From assembly GCA_022575985.1 (NCBI GenBank), contig JAKSXM010000132.1, forward strand, positions 9,920,001 through 9,984,000: a DNA stretch of 64,000 nucleotides, given 5' to 3'. Below, in pieces: positions 48,898 through 61,800 of this stretch. Position 1 is the first letter of the stretch. The number at the start of each line of letters is the position of its first letter. This DNA is from Anagrus nilaparvatae. Its lineage: Eukaryota > Arthropoda > Insecta > Hymenoptera > Mymaridae. Under the pieces are notes generated by a model that ran no database searches, was not told the origin of the DNA, and worked only from the letters and a program-made list of their open reading frames with translations. A program made the translations under genes and the position numbers.

Positions 48898-50137
48898 AAA
48901 ACCACGACCCTGGCTGATTTAAGATGAAACCTATGGGAATCTCTTCAGATAGCCCTAAAGAACAGAATGGACTTCAAATAAACTTGGGCTTTTGAAAATT
49001 GGGTGAAATTACCCCCAATTTCCCCCCCCCCCTTAAGTCCTAAATTGATCTTTTTTTGTAAATTTAACGACCCCTAGTAGGTTTTTTGGGTCACTGAACA
49101 CAAATATGATGTCGGTTTGTACCGAAAATGATTCAGATGCCCACAATAGGCAACTTTAGGTTAAAATTTCGGTATTTTTAGAATAGATCCTTTTTTTTTG
49201 TAATTTTAACGACCCCTAGTAGGTTTTTTGGGTCACTGAACACGAATATGATGTCGGTTTGTACCGAAAATAATTCAGCTGCCCACAATAGGCAACTTTA
49301 GGTTAATTTTTCGGTATTTTTAGAATAGATCCTTTTTTTTGTAATTTTAACGATTCCTAGTAGGTTTTTTGGGTCACGGAACACGAATATGATATTGGGT
49401 TTTACGGAAAATGATTCAGCTGCCCACAATAGGCAACTTTTTCTTTTTTCTTTCACTTTCACGACCCTTAGGTTTTTTTGGTCGCGAAATCCTAATTTCA
49501 TGCAGAAAATTATATTTAAGGGTTGCAACACCCTGATTTTAAAGAAAGCGTTCAAAAATGTTAGTTTTTTTAACAAATATGACAAAAAATCTTTAAAAAA
49601 AAAATATAAAAAATTTTTTGGCAGTGGGTATTGACGAGCACTCCCCTAAAAATATGAGTTATTATTAATATTAAAAATATTATATAAAAATACCCAAAAA
49701 TTAACCTGAAGTTGCCTATTGTGGCCAACTTATTCATTTTCCGTAAAACCTTCATAAAAACCTTCCGTAAAATTATCATATTCGTGTTCAGTGACCCAAA
49801 AAACCTACTACGGGTCGTTAAAATTACAAAAAAAAGGATCTACATATTTAAAAATACCCAAAAATTAACCTAAAGTTGCCTATTGTGAGCAGCTGAATCA
49901 TTTCCGGTACAAACCGACATCATATTCGTGTTCAGTGACCCAAAAAACCTACTAGGGGTCGTTAAATTTACAAAAAAAGATCAATTTAAATTTTAGGACT
50001 TAAGGGGGGGGGGAAATTGGGGGTAATTTCACCCAATTTTCAAAAGCCCAAGTTTATTTGAAGTCCATTCTGTTCTTTAGGGCTATCTGAAGAGATTCCC
50101 ATAGGTTTCATCGTAAGTCAGCCAGGGTCGTGGTTTT
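48898..50137. mobile_element. 1.24-kb fold-back element with internal ~140-bp tandem units
   Basis: The left arm from AAAACCACGACCCTGGCTGA pairs with the right arm ending TCAGCCAGGGTCGTGGTTTT over about 150 bases of unique sequence, including the poly-C and poly-G runs at 49022 and 50008. Inside the left arm three tandem units of 139-142 bases begin at 49047, 49186 and 49328 (GATC, poly-T, TTTAACGACCCCTAGTAGG, TTTTTTGGGTCACTGAACAC). Inverted units fill 49690-49980. Confidence 0.85.
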
Positions 50138-51085
50138 AATTTTTGAATTACGGAATAGACCCGACTATAGAGTTAAATTTTCGGTGTCGGTATCTAAAAA
50201 TTTAAAATAAGCGAACCGAAAAACTTACTTGGCATATGTAAGTAGCCTTGCACAAATTTTAGGGAAAAAAATCATATATATCTAACATATATGGCTTCTA
50301 AACCTATATAGGAATATTAAAATACTTGCAAAACATAAATCTAATACTTCTTATCGCGGAAAACTGGTCTATTTTTAGTAAAAACGTATATCAATTCGTG
50401 TTCAGCTACCAAAAGACCAAAAACCCGTTAAAAAATTACATTGACTAGTAAGGGTTAAAAAGTCTATGAAACATGGGTTTCCGACAGGACTCAGAATCAT
50501 TTTAAATTAATATTGCCCTAGAGCACAAAAACGATCAACTCGTATAGTATCGGCACTTCAGTCAAACCCAAGTCAAACCCCTTTCCAGATTAGGCCTGAC
50601 ACCTTGAATTAGGAAAATGATCAATCAAAAAATTAAAAATACTATAGTATATACTAATATACTAAACGTAATTCCAATTAATTTTAAAACAGTAAAATTC
50701 CTCGGAAATCAATTTTCAAGTAATTTTAAAAAGATGTAAGGTTTTTTGCAGGTTTTTATAGCAAGTTCCTTTAAGAAGGTTTTAGAGGCAACCCTGTTCA
50801 TGTACCTATAAATTATTAAAAATGTGTAGAAATAAAAATGGAATGATAAAATTGGTTTTAATAATCAATGTTATATAATAATAAAATCGTATTTAAAAAT
50901 TATTATGATTTATTTTAAAAAAATACATACTTCATTTTTTAGCAATTAAAAGCAGTTAAAAAAGTACTTGCTAAAAAATTAATTTTTAAATTGGAAGCTT
51001 GCTCTTCTAAAAATTTAATTTTAAATAATATCGTTTGATGATTTTATGTTTACGAACCTGAGATGCGTAAATTATTTTCTTACTA
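50138..51085. other. Spacer downstream of the F-box gene
   Basis: AT-rich; carries a degenerate unit of the GGGTCACTGA family near 50395 and the presumed 3' UTR of the F-box gene (TTTATT, that is AATAAA on minus, near 50907). Nothing else supported. Confidence 0.5.
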
Positions 51086-52877
51086 TCAATCAAGCATTTT
51101 AATTAAACAATAACGAATATACCAGTGATAACATGAATAATTCATCAAAATCAAAAAAGGTGATGGATCTTTGACATCAAAATTTGTGTATTTACCATAA
51201 ATTCTTAAAATTTTATTATTTGTACGTTTTTTAGTAATTTCAGATGCAAAAAGTATTAAATTTTTTAAATCAATTTTACAATCAGTTAAATCAAGATATT
51301 CTAATTTTTGTGATTCACTGATAATTTTTTTTAATCCATCTATTGTAATTTTAGTACACTTACAGCAAAAAAATCGTCTTATATTTAACATTTGATTCAA
51401 TTCATTATTAGTTATTTCACGATTACCTGTAATGCTTAAAATTTCTAATTTTGGTAATTTTGTTATTTCTTTTAAACCTACATCGGTTATATTACAGTTA
51501 TCTAAATTAACATGAATTAAATTTTTTAAATTTTTACCAATCATCGATAAAACATTATCAGTTATTGATCTATTGTTTCGTAGAATCAGTTCTTCAAGGT
51601 TTAATAATAATGATATAGAATGCAATTTATTAGTACAACTTATATAAGAAGAAAACCTACCAAAAATGTATAAACTTTTTAACTTAGAGCAACAGGCAAT
51701 AATATCTAATAATTTCTCATTCCCCCCTTTATTACTACTATCAGCAATTTTCAGTTTACTTAAATTCAAAAATTTAGATAAACATTCATTCAAATATTTA
51801 ATATCTAATTCATTACAATCAATTAAATGGATTTCTTCAATCTTTTCATCATTTAAATTTAATAAACAATTTCCTTTAAATGTAGAACAACTTATGGAAA
51901 AGATTCTTAAATTTTGATTTATTTCAAATAAAGTAACAAACTCTTTATCAATATCTGAAAAATTGTCTATATCTAGCCCATGAATATATAATTCTTCAAG
52001 TTTACTACAATTTTGAAGCGCTTTAATTAATTTAAAAGCATCGATAAAATATGAATCACTTTTAAATATTTTTAAATTTCTAAATTTTGAAACAGCATTG
52101 GTTAAATGAAATGTATCCATAAATGAACTACCAGTAACATCAAGCTTTTCAACAAGATCCAATGGCAAACTTAATAAGCATGATCCGTTAAGTGTAATTT
52201 CAGAAGTGGTAAATGATTTAAGATTTTTATTATTAGAAAATAGACAAGCCAATTGACTGTCACAAATATCACCATCGTAAAGTGAATGATCACTTAAAGC
52301 TAATTCAGTTATGCTTTTACATTTTTTTGATAACTCTAGTATGTCTTTACAAGTCATTCCATCATACATATGAGCATGAAGCGATTTTATCTTAGGACAA
52401 AATTTATAAACAAACTTTAATGCACATATTTCACTATTATGGCGGAGACCTGAAATATCTATGTAGTCTAAAAATCTCCCACATTTTTTTAAGACTTTGA
52501 CTAACATATATTTATCTATTTTTATTTCCTCCAAATTTTGAGATTTAAACCCCCAGGTTATAGAATCTAATACTAGTTTTTTAAAATTACTCCATGATGA
52601 TAATGAAAGTCGCTTCCATCTTTTGTTAACCCTTTCAATTTTAATTCTTTCAATTATTGGTAAAAATTGAAAAATATGAATCATGCAGTCATCGATAAGA
52701 TCATCAATTGTAATTTTTTTTTCATCATCATTGTTAGTGGTTACATTAAAATCTTGAGCAAGTGTATTAATTTTTGGAATACATGAATTAATAATTTCTT
52801 TTTCTTCAGCCACTAAATAAAATTTGTTTTAATTCAATTTATTAAAAATTCACAAAATTATGAAATAATAACTTACT
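51086..52877 (-). CDS. F-box/leucine-rich-repeat protein
   Basis: Predicted substrate adaptor of an SCF (Skp1-Cullin-F-box) ubiquitin ligase. The long frame from 52812 to TGA 51088-51086 encodes 575 residues. An F-box is visible near residues 34-80 (IDDLIDDCMIHIFQFLP, then RVNKRWKRLS). About 15 leucine-rich repeats of the L-xx-L-xL-xx-C/N type follow, with clearest units near the end (LIHVNLDNCNITDVGL, LEYLDLTDCKIDL). There is no ATG at the frame start: the exon opens TGGCTGAAG after an acceptor (AG 52814-52813). A consensus donor A|GTAAGT at 52877/52876 supplies the A, so the ATG is split by a 64-nt intron. It resembles FBXL-type proteins; the specific ortholog is not recognised, and it may belong to a lineage-specific family. 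No signal peptide. Confidence 0.85.
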
Positions 52878-53116
52878 TTTTAACCTATTTTATTATAGTA
52901 TATTAAAGTAAATTAGTCTTTAAAAAACTATAAATACTTTTAAACACCACAAATATTTAAATTGGAGAAAAAATCAATAATCATACAAAGAGAAATATTA
53001 TATTTATAGTTATTTAAATATTAGTATTTTTAATGAAAACAACAAAAGAGAAAAATTGTGTGAAATTCGCTTACTGAAAAAATACACTGTAGCAGTAGCA
53101 TTTTCATAGCACTACT

Positions 53117-53126
53117 GTCACGTGAC
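53117..53126. promoter_or_regulatory. GTCACGTGAC palindrome (E-box/CLEAR-like)
   Basis: Perfect 10-base palindrome about 240 bases upstream of the F-box gene's 5' exon end. It matches the extended E-box bound by bHLH-Zip factors of the MITF/TFEB/USF type. A single site, so function is inference. Confidence 0.3.
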
Positions 53127-53241
53127 TGCATAACAAAATTTGAAGAAAAAAACGAGGGAAATTTAAAATTTGTTGAATTATATTTTAACGTTAGAGAATG
53201 CCCTGATAATTTTTTGTTAAAATTTACTCATAATACCTATA

Positions 53242-53937
53242 TTAGAGTGGACCTAAAATTGTAGTTTTAAGAAAAACTTTGCTGCCCGGATTTTTTTGTG
53301 AACTTTTGGTCATAAAAAGTCCCCAGCCCCAAGGATTTTGCTTTAGCTTTGCAAAAACACGTGCCTGTAAGCACTTCAATTTTCCCATTTGAATAACATG
53401 GGAATTTCGAGTTTTCAGATTTCTAATTTTTTAACATGCTGAAAAATTTTTTTTAACACTACCAAACAGATAGAAAATGATGTTTAGACATATAAAAACT
53501 GATCCCCAAAATTGTAGTAGTCCCAGAACACTTTGTTTTATCAAAATAAAATTTTTAAAAATCACAATATTACCATTTAAAATACATTGTTTTTTAGTTG
53601 TAATGAGAAAATTTAGATTTTAAAAAATTTTATTTTGATAAAACAAAGTGTTCTGGGACTTCTACAATTTTGGGGATCAGTTTTTATATGTCTAAACATT
53701 ATTTTCTATCTGTTTGGTAGTGTTTAAAAAATTTTTTCAGCACGTTAAAAAATTAGAAAGCTGAAAAGTCGAAATTCCCATGTTATTTAAGTGGGAAAAT
53801 TCAGGTGCTTACAGGCACGTGTTTTTGCAAAGCAAAAGCGAAATCCTTGGAGCTGGGGACTTTTTATGACCAAAAGTTCACAAAAAAACCCGGGGAGCAA
53901 AGTTTTTCTTAAAACTACAATTTTAGGTCCACTCTAA
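53242..53937. mobile_element. ~696-bp fold-back element, near-perfect arms
   Basis: TTAGAGTGGACCTAAAATTG at left is the complement of the right end; arms of about 340 bases continue through CCCAGCCCCAAGGATTT and GCACGTGCCTGTAAGCAC to a centre near 53590. A partial copy starts at 63757. Confidence 0.85.
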
Positions 53938-55375
53938 CCTGTATGCATGGATCAATAGTATTCTTAACTTCATACAAATCAATATATATTTTGGTTTAAA
54001 AAAAAAAAATAAGACTGAATTCAATTTTTTTTATGCTACTTTTTAAAGTATATTATTTGATTAACAAAAAAGCTCTATACATCTCTGATAATTATACCGT
54101 TATAATTAAATTTAAATGAAAATTAACATTTGTAATCCAAGGCAGATTTGACGCATACTCGTATCTAACCACTTATAGATTTCCCTTATTGAGGTAAATC
54201 TTTATTCTTCACTTTTTCCAAGCATATGTCACCTTTTGTGTCACCCATATAATTTTATTCCATTCATTTTCTATATAATACTCAAAATGGTGGTTGTCAA
54301 AGAAATAAATTAAATTAAAAAACGCTGCCAAATTATTGGCACTACGGTTCCTCAAGCAATGACAAATATTCGTATGAGTTGAAAATTTTTACCATAATTT
54401 TATATAATTAAAATAAGTAATAAAATTTTTTTACAATTTTATGTATCATATCTGAGAAATAACACCAAACTCCCCTGCAAAAAATTATAGGCATTAAGGC
54501 ACTCATACCAGTTCATGAACGGTTAAGAATTTTCGTTCATTAAAATTAAAATATTTAATAAATAATCTTATTAATGGTAAAAGTTCTGTTTTTAATGGTA
54601 CCTAAATGCGACTTCTTACTAATACATTAACACAAAAATTTTGTCCCAATTAGCATTTCATTTTGTGAAATGCAGTGATATTCATTACATGTTAGAACTT
54701 TCATAGAAAAAAACGAGGCTCTACTTTCAAAAGAAGAAAAAAAAAATGGTGCATATTAGTAAACTTACCTGGCACATACTTATAAGTAGCTTTGCACAAA
54801 TTTTATTACATATAAAGTATCTTTAATTTTAATTGAAATATAAAAATAAGAAAAATTACATAAACAATTATTAATAAATATTTTTTTATATATATGTAAC
54901 TGACAATATCATATAAAATTTTCCGTTACAATGAATTGTAGTTTATCTTGTAATAAAGTAAATATACAAAATAATATAAATGAATTATATAATATAAATG
55001 AATTGTATAATATGAAAATCATTTTTTTATTTATTTCAATTATTTATTTATTCATGCATTTGACATTAAATTTTATTTTTTTTTTATTTTGTAATATTCA
55101 TTTTATGAATCAAAAAATATATTTACATGAGTATACACAAATAAGTTGATATTTTTGAATTAATTCAAAATTTTACAAATGTATCAAAATTGCCTAACTT
55201 ATAGTTAATAACTTTTATTTAAATATTTTTTGGCTCCTTAAAGGAACCATTTTCAGTCCAATAACGTTTTTGCGGTTATTTTTGGCAAAAAAGATGAATA
55301 AAGGTCTGCTAAAGGTTTTTAGAGTCGCTGATTCAAAAAATTGAGGTTTCACTCGAGTAAATTTTGTCTAATACC
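53938..55375. other. AT-rich spacer with fragment of fold-back family
   Basis: 54325-54400 (CGCTGCCAAATTATTGGCAC, TTCCTCAAGCAATGA) matches part of the outer fold-back arms at 59490-59560 and 61840-61890. No supported gene; the 72-residue ORF at 54931 is low-complexity. Confidence 0.5.
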
Positions 55376-56820
55376 CACACCAGTCTTGAAGGAAAATTTA
55401 TCCGATCCAAAGTGGTGACAAGAAGGGATTGTTTCTACTCATTAAAGACACTTTGTACATTACAAAAACACCCGGCAAAAAACTGGAACTGCAGCGCTTT
55501 TCAAAAAATTCAAAAAAAACGTATTTTACATGCATACCAATACAAAACCTACACAATTTTAGGGTTTGCAAGAATTTTCATAGAATTTTTTTTTGAATCA
55601 ATACTATTCTATTTTATTTATGATTCCAGGAAAAATATAGCAATCAAACATTAAAATTTTTGATAAAATAATTAAATAAAGATTATTTTAAGGGCAGTGC
55701 CTTAATTTTATCCTGTATCTCTTACATGTGAATTTGGGTTATTATTATGGTATCAATCATCCCTAAGCACTACAAATTTTTCTTGACATTTATATTCCAA
55801 AAAAATATATTCTAGTATCAAATAACAATCGATTTCATGATTAGAGAAGTTGATAAAATGCTTAATTTATCAATTTCACTGATAACAGGCGACAGTCTCA
55901 ATTTTTTCATTCAAGGGTCCAGGGAGTATTTTGAATATATTGTGATTGTAAAATTTTTCTCAGACTTAAAACTTTTTCAGATATTATTTTCTGAAATTAT
56001 ATGTAGTTCTTGCAGACAGAAAAACAGATTCAAATATTTATTTAGTGTAAGAATAATTGCCGAAATAGACCGATTAATATTTTGTTTGTTCCGTTATGTG
56101 CGTTAAATTTCTTATTAAAAATAATTCTTTTCAAGAATTAATTTTATAAGAAAATTTAAATAATTTTTTTATTTAAATTTCATAGGAACGTCAATTGTAT
56201 TTTTAAAATACAATTTTTTCAAAATTTTAAATAATTTTGAATAATATTAATTATTTTATTTAATTATTAGAATTCCAATTTTTTAAGTTCTGAATGACTA
56301 AATGATTTAAAATACTCCCTGGACCCTTGAATGAAAAAATTAAGACTGTCCTCTTATCAGTGAAATTGATAAATTAAGCATTTTATCAACTTCTTTAATC
56401 ATGAAATCGATTGTTATTTGATAATAGAATATATTTTTCTGGAATATAAATGTCAAGAAAAATTTGTAGTGCTTAGGGATGATTGATACCATAATAATAA
56501 CCCAAATTCACATGTAAGAGATACAGGATAAAATTAAGGCACTGCCCTTAAAATAATCTTTATTTCCTGGAATCATAAATAAAATAGAATAGTATTGATT
56601 CAAAAAAAAATTCTATGAAAATTCTTGCAAACCCTAAAATTGTGTAGGTTTTGTATTGGTATGCATGTAAAATACGTTTTTTTTGAATTTTTTGAAAAGC
56701 GCTGCAGCTCCAGTTTTTTGCCGGGTGTTTTTGTCATGTACAAAGTGTCTTTAATGAGTAGAAACAATTCGTTCTTGTCACCACTTTGGATCGGATAAAT
56801 TTTCCTTCAAGACTGGTGTG
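55376..56820. mobile_element. 1.45-kb fold-back element
   Basis: CACACCAGTCTTGAAGGAAA at left pairs with TTTCCTTCAAGACTGGTGTG at right. Arms run to about 55935 and from about 56305 (CAAGGGTCCAGGGAGTATTT and complement), with roughly 370 bases of spacer. The two ORFs inside (55364, 55837) lie in the arms and match nothing known. Confidence 0.85.
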
Positions 56821-57640
56821 TACCCTTATAAATCAGCAAAAATTACCCCCTTTTAGGGACGTTTATAAAACATTCACAAACCGTAATGAGATTCAGCCCA
56901 TTTTGGGGCTGCTAATTACGATTTTGAAGGTTCTATGGAAATGGGAACATGGAAATTAAGGCAAACACTCTATAATTAGAAAAAATCACCTTGTATTGGT
57001 TCCTCATAGAGGAAACATTGTTTTAGGTTAAATTTTGATTTCTGCATTTTCGGTATATAAGCACGTTTTGTGACCTCAGGAAGCTAAAAAACGTCTGTAT
57101 TAGCGAAATCGCATGACATATCTACATGGTTTTAAGTATTGATAAAAATTTCACATGCGTTAAAAAAAAAAATACTTGAAAAAATGGCATATCTACATAT
57201 TTTTTTAGTTATTGAGGTTTTTCTTAAGTAATGTCTTTTTGCGGCGCTACCTGTCTTACAAAGAAGAATGGCAAATGTACATATTGACATTCTTCCGAGC
57301 ATTCTTCTTAAGTATTTTCTCCGATCTTAGACTTTTTTGTGTGCATATATACAGTTTTCCATATAAGGAGTGTAAAATCAGGAAAATTTATTTCACCATT
57401 GAAAAGAGCGTTCCTTAATTAGTATAAAAGCTTGTTACTTTTTTTTTTAATATTGAGCAACATTGAAAGATCAATTCAATCGCGTTTCCTCCAATATCTC
57501 AAAATCGTTAAAATGTAGTTATTGAGGTATTTCTTTTGTAAGGCAGATGTATATATTATCTATGACTGTAACAGGTGATATTTAACAACCATTATGGTAT
57601 TAAGAACAAATTTTTTTTCAAAATTTTTTTTCCCTAAAAA
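56821..57640. other. Repeat-like spacer
   Basis: Contains a palindromic phrase GGTTCCTCATAGAGGAAAC near 56998 that recurs at 59055, and repeated GGCATATCTACAT phrases. No gene supported. Confidence 0.4.
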
Positions 57641-58200
57641 TCTTGAGGTACTTTTTTTTGGAATTAATACCCCATTTTTTCCCAAGAAAGTACTAATATC
57701 TAGAAGTTTTACTTTCGTTTTTACTTTGTTTTTACTCGATCTCTTGAATCATAATTTATTTTTTGAAATTTTTTTTCTCAACATTTTTTTCACAAAAAAA
57801 AAAATACCAATTTTTTTTTCTTTTTGGACCTAGCACATAATATTTTTCTATAGGAGTTCTAGTTTTAGAAATAACGTTTATAGTCAAATTTTGGATCTGA
57901 TACGTAATTTTTTGAAAATTTTTGTCTCAAAATTTTTGCTACCAAAAAGTACAAAAAACGCCGAATTTTTTTCTTTGTAGGATGTAGTACTTAATTTCAT
58001 TCTATGAAAGTACAAATATCTAGAATTATTGTTTTTAAAGGATTTCTCCATCTGATACGTAACTTTTCGAATTTTTTTTTTTCAAAACTTTTTACATAAA
58101 GAAATTTAAAAAAAAACTATTTTTTTTTTTTCGGACGTAGTACTTAAGTTCTTTATATGAAAGTACGAATATCGGTAAAATAGACCATTAAAAATATTTT
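57640..58200 (+). repeat. ~157-bp tandem repeats, about three units
   Basis: GAAAGTACTAATATCTAGAA near 57686, GTACAAATATCTAGAATTA near 58012 and GTACGAATATCGG near 58164, with a diverged unit near 57853, are spaced by about 157 bases. Each follows a poly-T stretch and a GATxTAGTACTTAA phrase. Confidence 0.55.
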
Positions 58201-58869
58201 TTTATTGCTAATGAGGAACCATAGTGCCAATTACTTGGCTGCATTTTTTCTTATGGGGCATCAAAGCCAATTTGGCAGAATCCTATTTTAAAAAGAAGTT
58301 GTTGCTATGTACATTGTTGTACATTGTTATCGCAATAAAAGCGTTCTGATTGGCTACTAACACCGACTTATAATAATCGTTGTGTATTTATGTATGATTA
58401 TTTATATAGTATTAGTAATGTTTATTTATTGCAGAAAAAATATATTCATAACCTAAATATAATTATTTTTTTTATTGATAAAAATTAAAATACATATGTT
58501 TTGTTGATTAGTCGAAAATTGATATTTATTAGTATATTATTTTATTATTATTATTATTATTTGAAAAGTAATAAATTACATAAAAGTGAAAAATTTGTTG
58601 TTAAAAATTCACCTTATTTAAAAAATAACCGGTATTTTAAATAAAATGTCCAAATAATTTGTGAGGTTATCGGTGAATTAAATATAGGTGTAAACTTTGT
58701 TAGTTTATTATTTAAAATGTTTGCAAAAATTTCTAACCTCAAAATTGAATTGAGGGTAAAGTTATGATGAAGAGACAAATCGCAGGCAGAATGTTATAAA
58801 TAATGTTTATATAAGTTTTTTTTTTTTTTCAAACCTCAAAATTGTTTATGCTTACCCAACACGAATTTT

Positions 58870-61800
58870 CGGTCTTTAAATCTCCGTTGATCTTAAGAGA
58901 TCTCTGAGACCACTGCGGAGATTTAAATAGATCAAAAAATATCTCCAGAGATCCGTGAAATAAAAAAATAATAATAAAAATTTAGAAACAATTGTTTCTT
59001 AATTAATATTTAAAATCATTAAATAAAAGTATAAATGGATAAATTTGATTTTTGGTTCCTCATAGAGGAACCATTTTTTATATGTTTTAAATAACTTCAA
59101 GGAAATAAAATCTGGTAAGTGAACAAAAAATGTCACAATACTTGATCATTTATAACTTTAATAACAAAATATTAATAAATATTTTTTATTTTTTTAAATT
59201 TGAACTCTTAACTTTTTCAACTTTTTTTTTCATTGTCTGCTAAAAAATTAAGCAAAGTGTTAGTCGAAATGCCAGCAATGTTAAATCCATGCAAAAGATG
59301 TTTCTGCACGGAAATGGATTCACCTCAGTGAAACGTATGTATTTTGGTCACTTAAAACGATTTTAAAAGTTTCATTTATTTTCCAATGACCAGTTTTGAG
59401 TAATGAACGCTATAATTATCATGAAAAATCGACAAAAATTTTGCAAAATAGGTAAAATTTTATTTTCTTTAACTGATAAGATAAAAATCACTGCCAAATT
59501 ATTGGTAAAGTCATCCCTCAAGCAAAGAGAAAATAGTCATATTGATTAAAAATCTATTTCATCAAAGGTTAACAATAAATAAATATAAAAATGATATTCA
59601 AACTGCTATGAAAAAAAATTAGGTATTACATAAGAGTCTTTCTTTGCCAAAACAGCAATGGTGGGCAGGTCGGGTCATCGGATTTGCCTCAAATTTTTCT
59701 CATGTTTTTATAACACTAAGAAAGGAAAATCCTGAAATTTTTAGCCCTCTAGGTCTTAAGCAACCCGAGTTATGGCCAATCAAACTCATTGGGTGGCTCT
59801 CGATCAGCGTTGGTGCTTTTTGGAAAAATGCTAAAAAATAATAAAAAACAGCTTGAAAAAATAATCTGAAACATTATATATGTTGGGAAACCTTCAGTAA
59901 ATCCATTTCTGCCATTATTTTTTCGGAAATTCCGGAAAATGCGTTTTAAGAAAAATCGCAATATCTCATTTGCCGCCATTTTTTTTTTGAAATTTTTTTT
60001 TCAAAATTTTTTTCAACCGAAATCCCATCGATCTGTCTGAAAAAAAATTTTGGTATCGGCCATTAAGGTCAATTTTAGCCTGTTTTAGAATAATTTCACA
60101 TTTTTAATATTTCTTTATTTAATTTTCCATATAAGGGGATAAAATAATTGACTTTTTTTCTTTCAGAATCGAATAGCCAGGGAAAAAGTAGTCCTAAATA
60201 AAAATCGATGAAAATTAACCGAGTTATGGTCAAGTAAAGATAGTGTCACAAATTACCATTTTTATACTAATTCCAATTTTAGGGTTCATAACGACATTAT
60301 AACTTGAAAAGTGCATAACTCGCTTAAATTTTATCGTAAGAAGAAAAGTTTTGAATTATTATCGAATATTTTTTCCTTGACTATTTGTTTATCCAATAAA
60401 AAAATTAATTTTCTTGACAGAAATTAATTTTTTTTGATAAAAAATTATAATAATCAAAAACAGTCTTTAACATGTTACATTAGTTTTTGACCAAAAAAAA
60501 ACTTTTTATCGACTAAACTAATTTTTTTCTTGCATAAAAGAATAGCCAAGGAAAAAATATTCGATAATAATTCAAAACTTTTCTTCTTACGATAAAATTT
60601 AAGCGAGTTATGCACTTTTCAAGTTATAATGTCGTTATGGACCCTAAAATTGGAATTAGTATAAAAATGGTAATTTGTGACACTATCTTTACTTGACCAT
60701 AACTCGGTTAATTTTCATCGATTTTTATTTAGGACTACTTTTTCCCTGGCTATTCGATTCTGAAAGAAAAAAAGTCAATTATTTTATCCCCTTATATGGA
60801 AAATTAAATAAAGAAATATTAAAAATGTGAAATTATTGTAAAACAGGCTAAAATTGACCTTAATGGCCGATACCAAAATTTTTTTTCAGACAGATCGATG
60901 GGATTTCGGTTGAAAAAAATTTTGAAAAAAAAATGGCGGCAAATGAGATATTGCGATTTTTCTTAAAACGCATTTTCCCATTTTCCGGAATTTCGCGGGG
61001 TTTTTCCGAAAAAATAATGGCAGAAATGGATTTACTGAAGGTTTCATACCTTCGGAACAAATATACTGTTTCAGAATTTTTTTTCAAGCTTATATTTATG
61101 ATTTTTAACCATTTTCCCGAAAAGCACTAACGCCGGTCGAGAGCTGCTTAATGAGTTTGACTTGCCATAACTCAGGCTGTTTAAGACCTAGAAGGCTGAA
61201 AATTTCAGGATTTTCCTATCTTTATGTTATAAAAACATGGGAAAAATTTGAGGCCGATCCGATGACCCGACCTGCCCACCATTGCTGTTTTGGCAAAGAA
61301 AGACTCATAATAAAAATAAAAAATAATTAATTAATTAATATTACATAATAAACAATACAAATACAAATACATAATAAAAAGTGATTGTATATTTAAGAAA
61401 TTGGAGCTTCACCATTAAAATAGCAAAGGCTTCCCCCAGAAATGGGTATGTTTTATTTTTTCGCACTTTCAGTGCCCGGATTTAGTCTATACGGGTTTAT
61501 TGGGTCGCTGATCAAAAATATCGTTGATTTTTTGTATTAAAAATTAATATTTCTAAAAAATTTGAACACCGGAATTAAAACATATTTTTTTAAGCACACG
61601 TCTTACTGAACACCAAAAAATTAAGCATAAAAAATATGGTTTATATGAATTCAGCAAAATAATTTTCAGACACAAAAATTTTATATATAAAACTATAACT
61701 AAATACAAAAATTTTTGTTGAAATTTATTTTAATTAAATTTATTTGTTTTTGTTTATAATTTTCTGTTTTGAAAATACTGTATAATATTTTTTTATTGTT

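Noticed and set aside
49298..49779. ORFs of 69-95 codons on both strands
   Set aside because: They are read from the tandem and inverted 140-bp units and are by-products of the repeat.
59644..61130. Several 65-75 codon ORFs, one beginning MAANEILRFFLKRIF on both strands
   Set aside because: They are mirror copies in the arms of the inner fold-back element, without codon bias or known domain.
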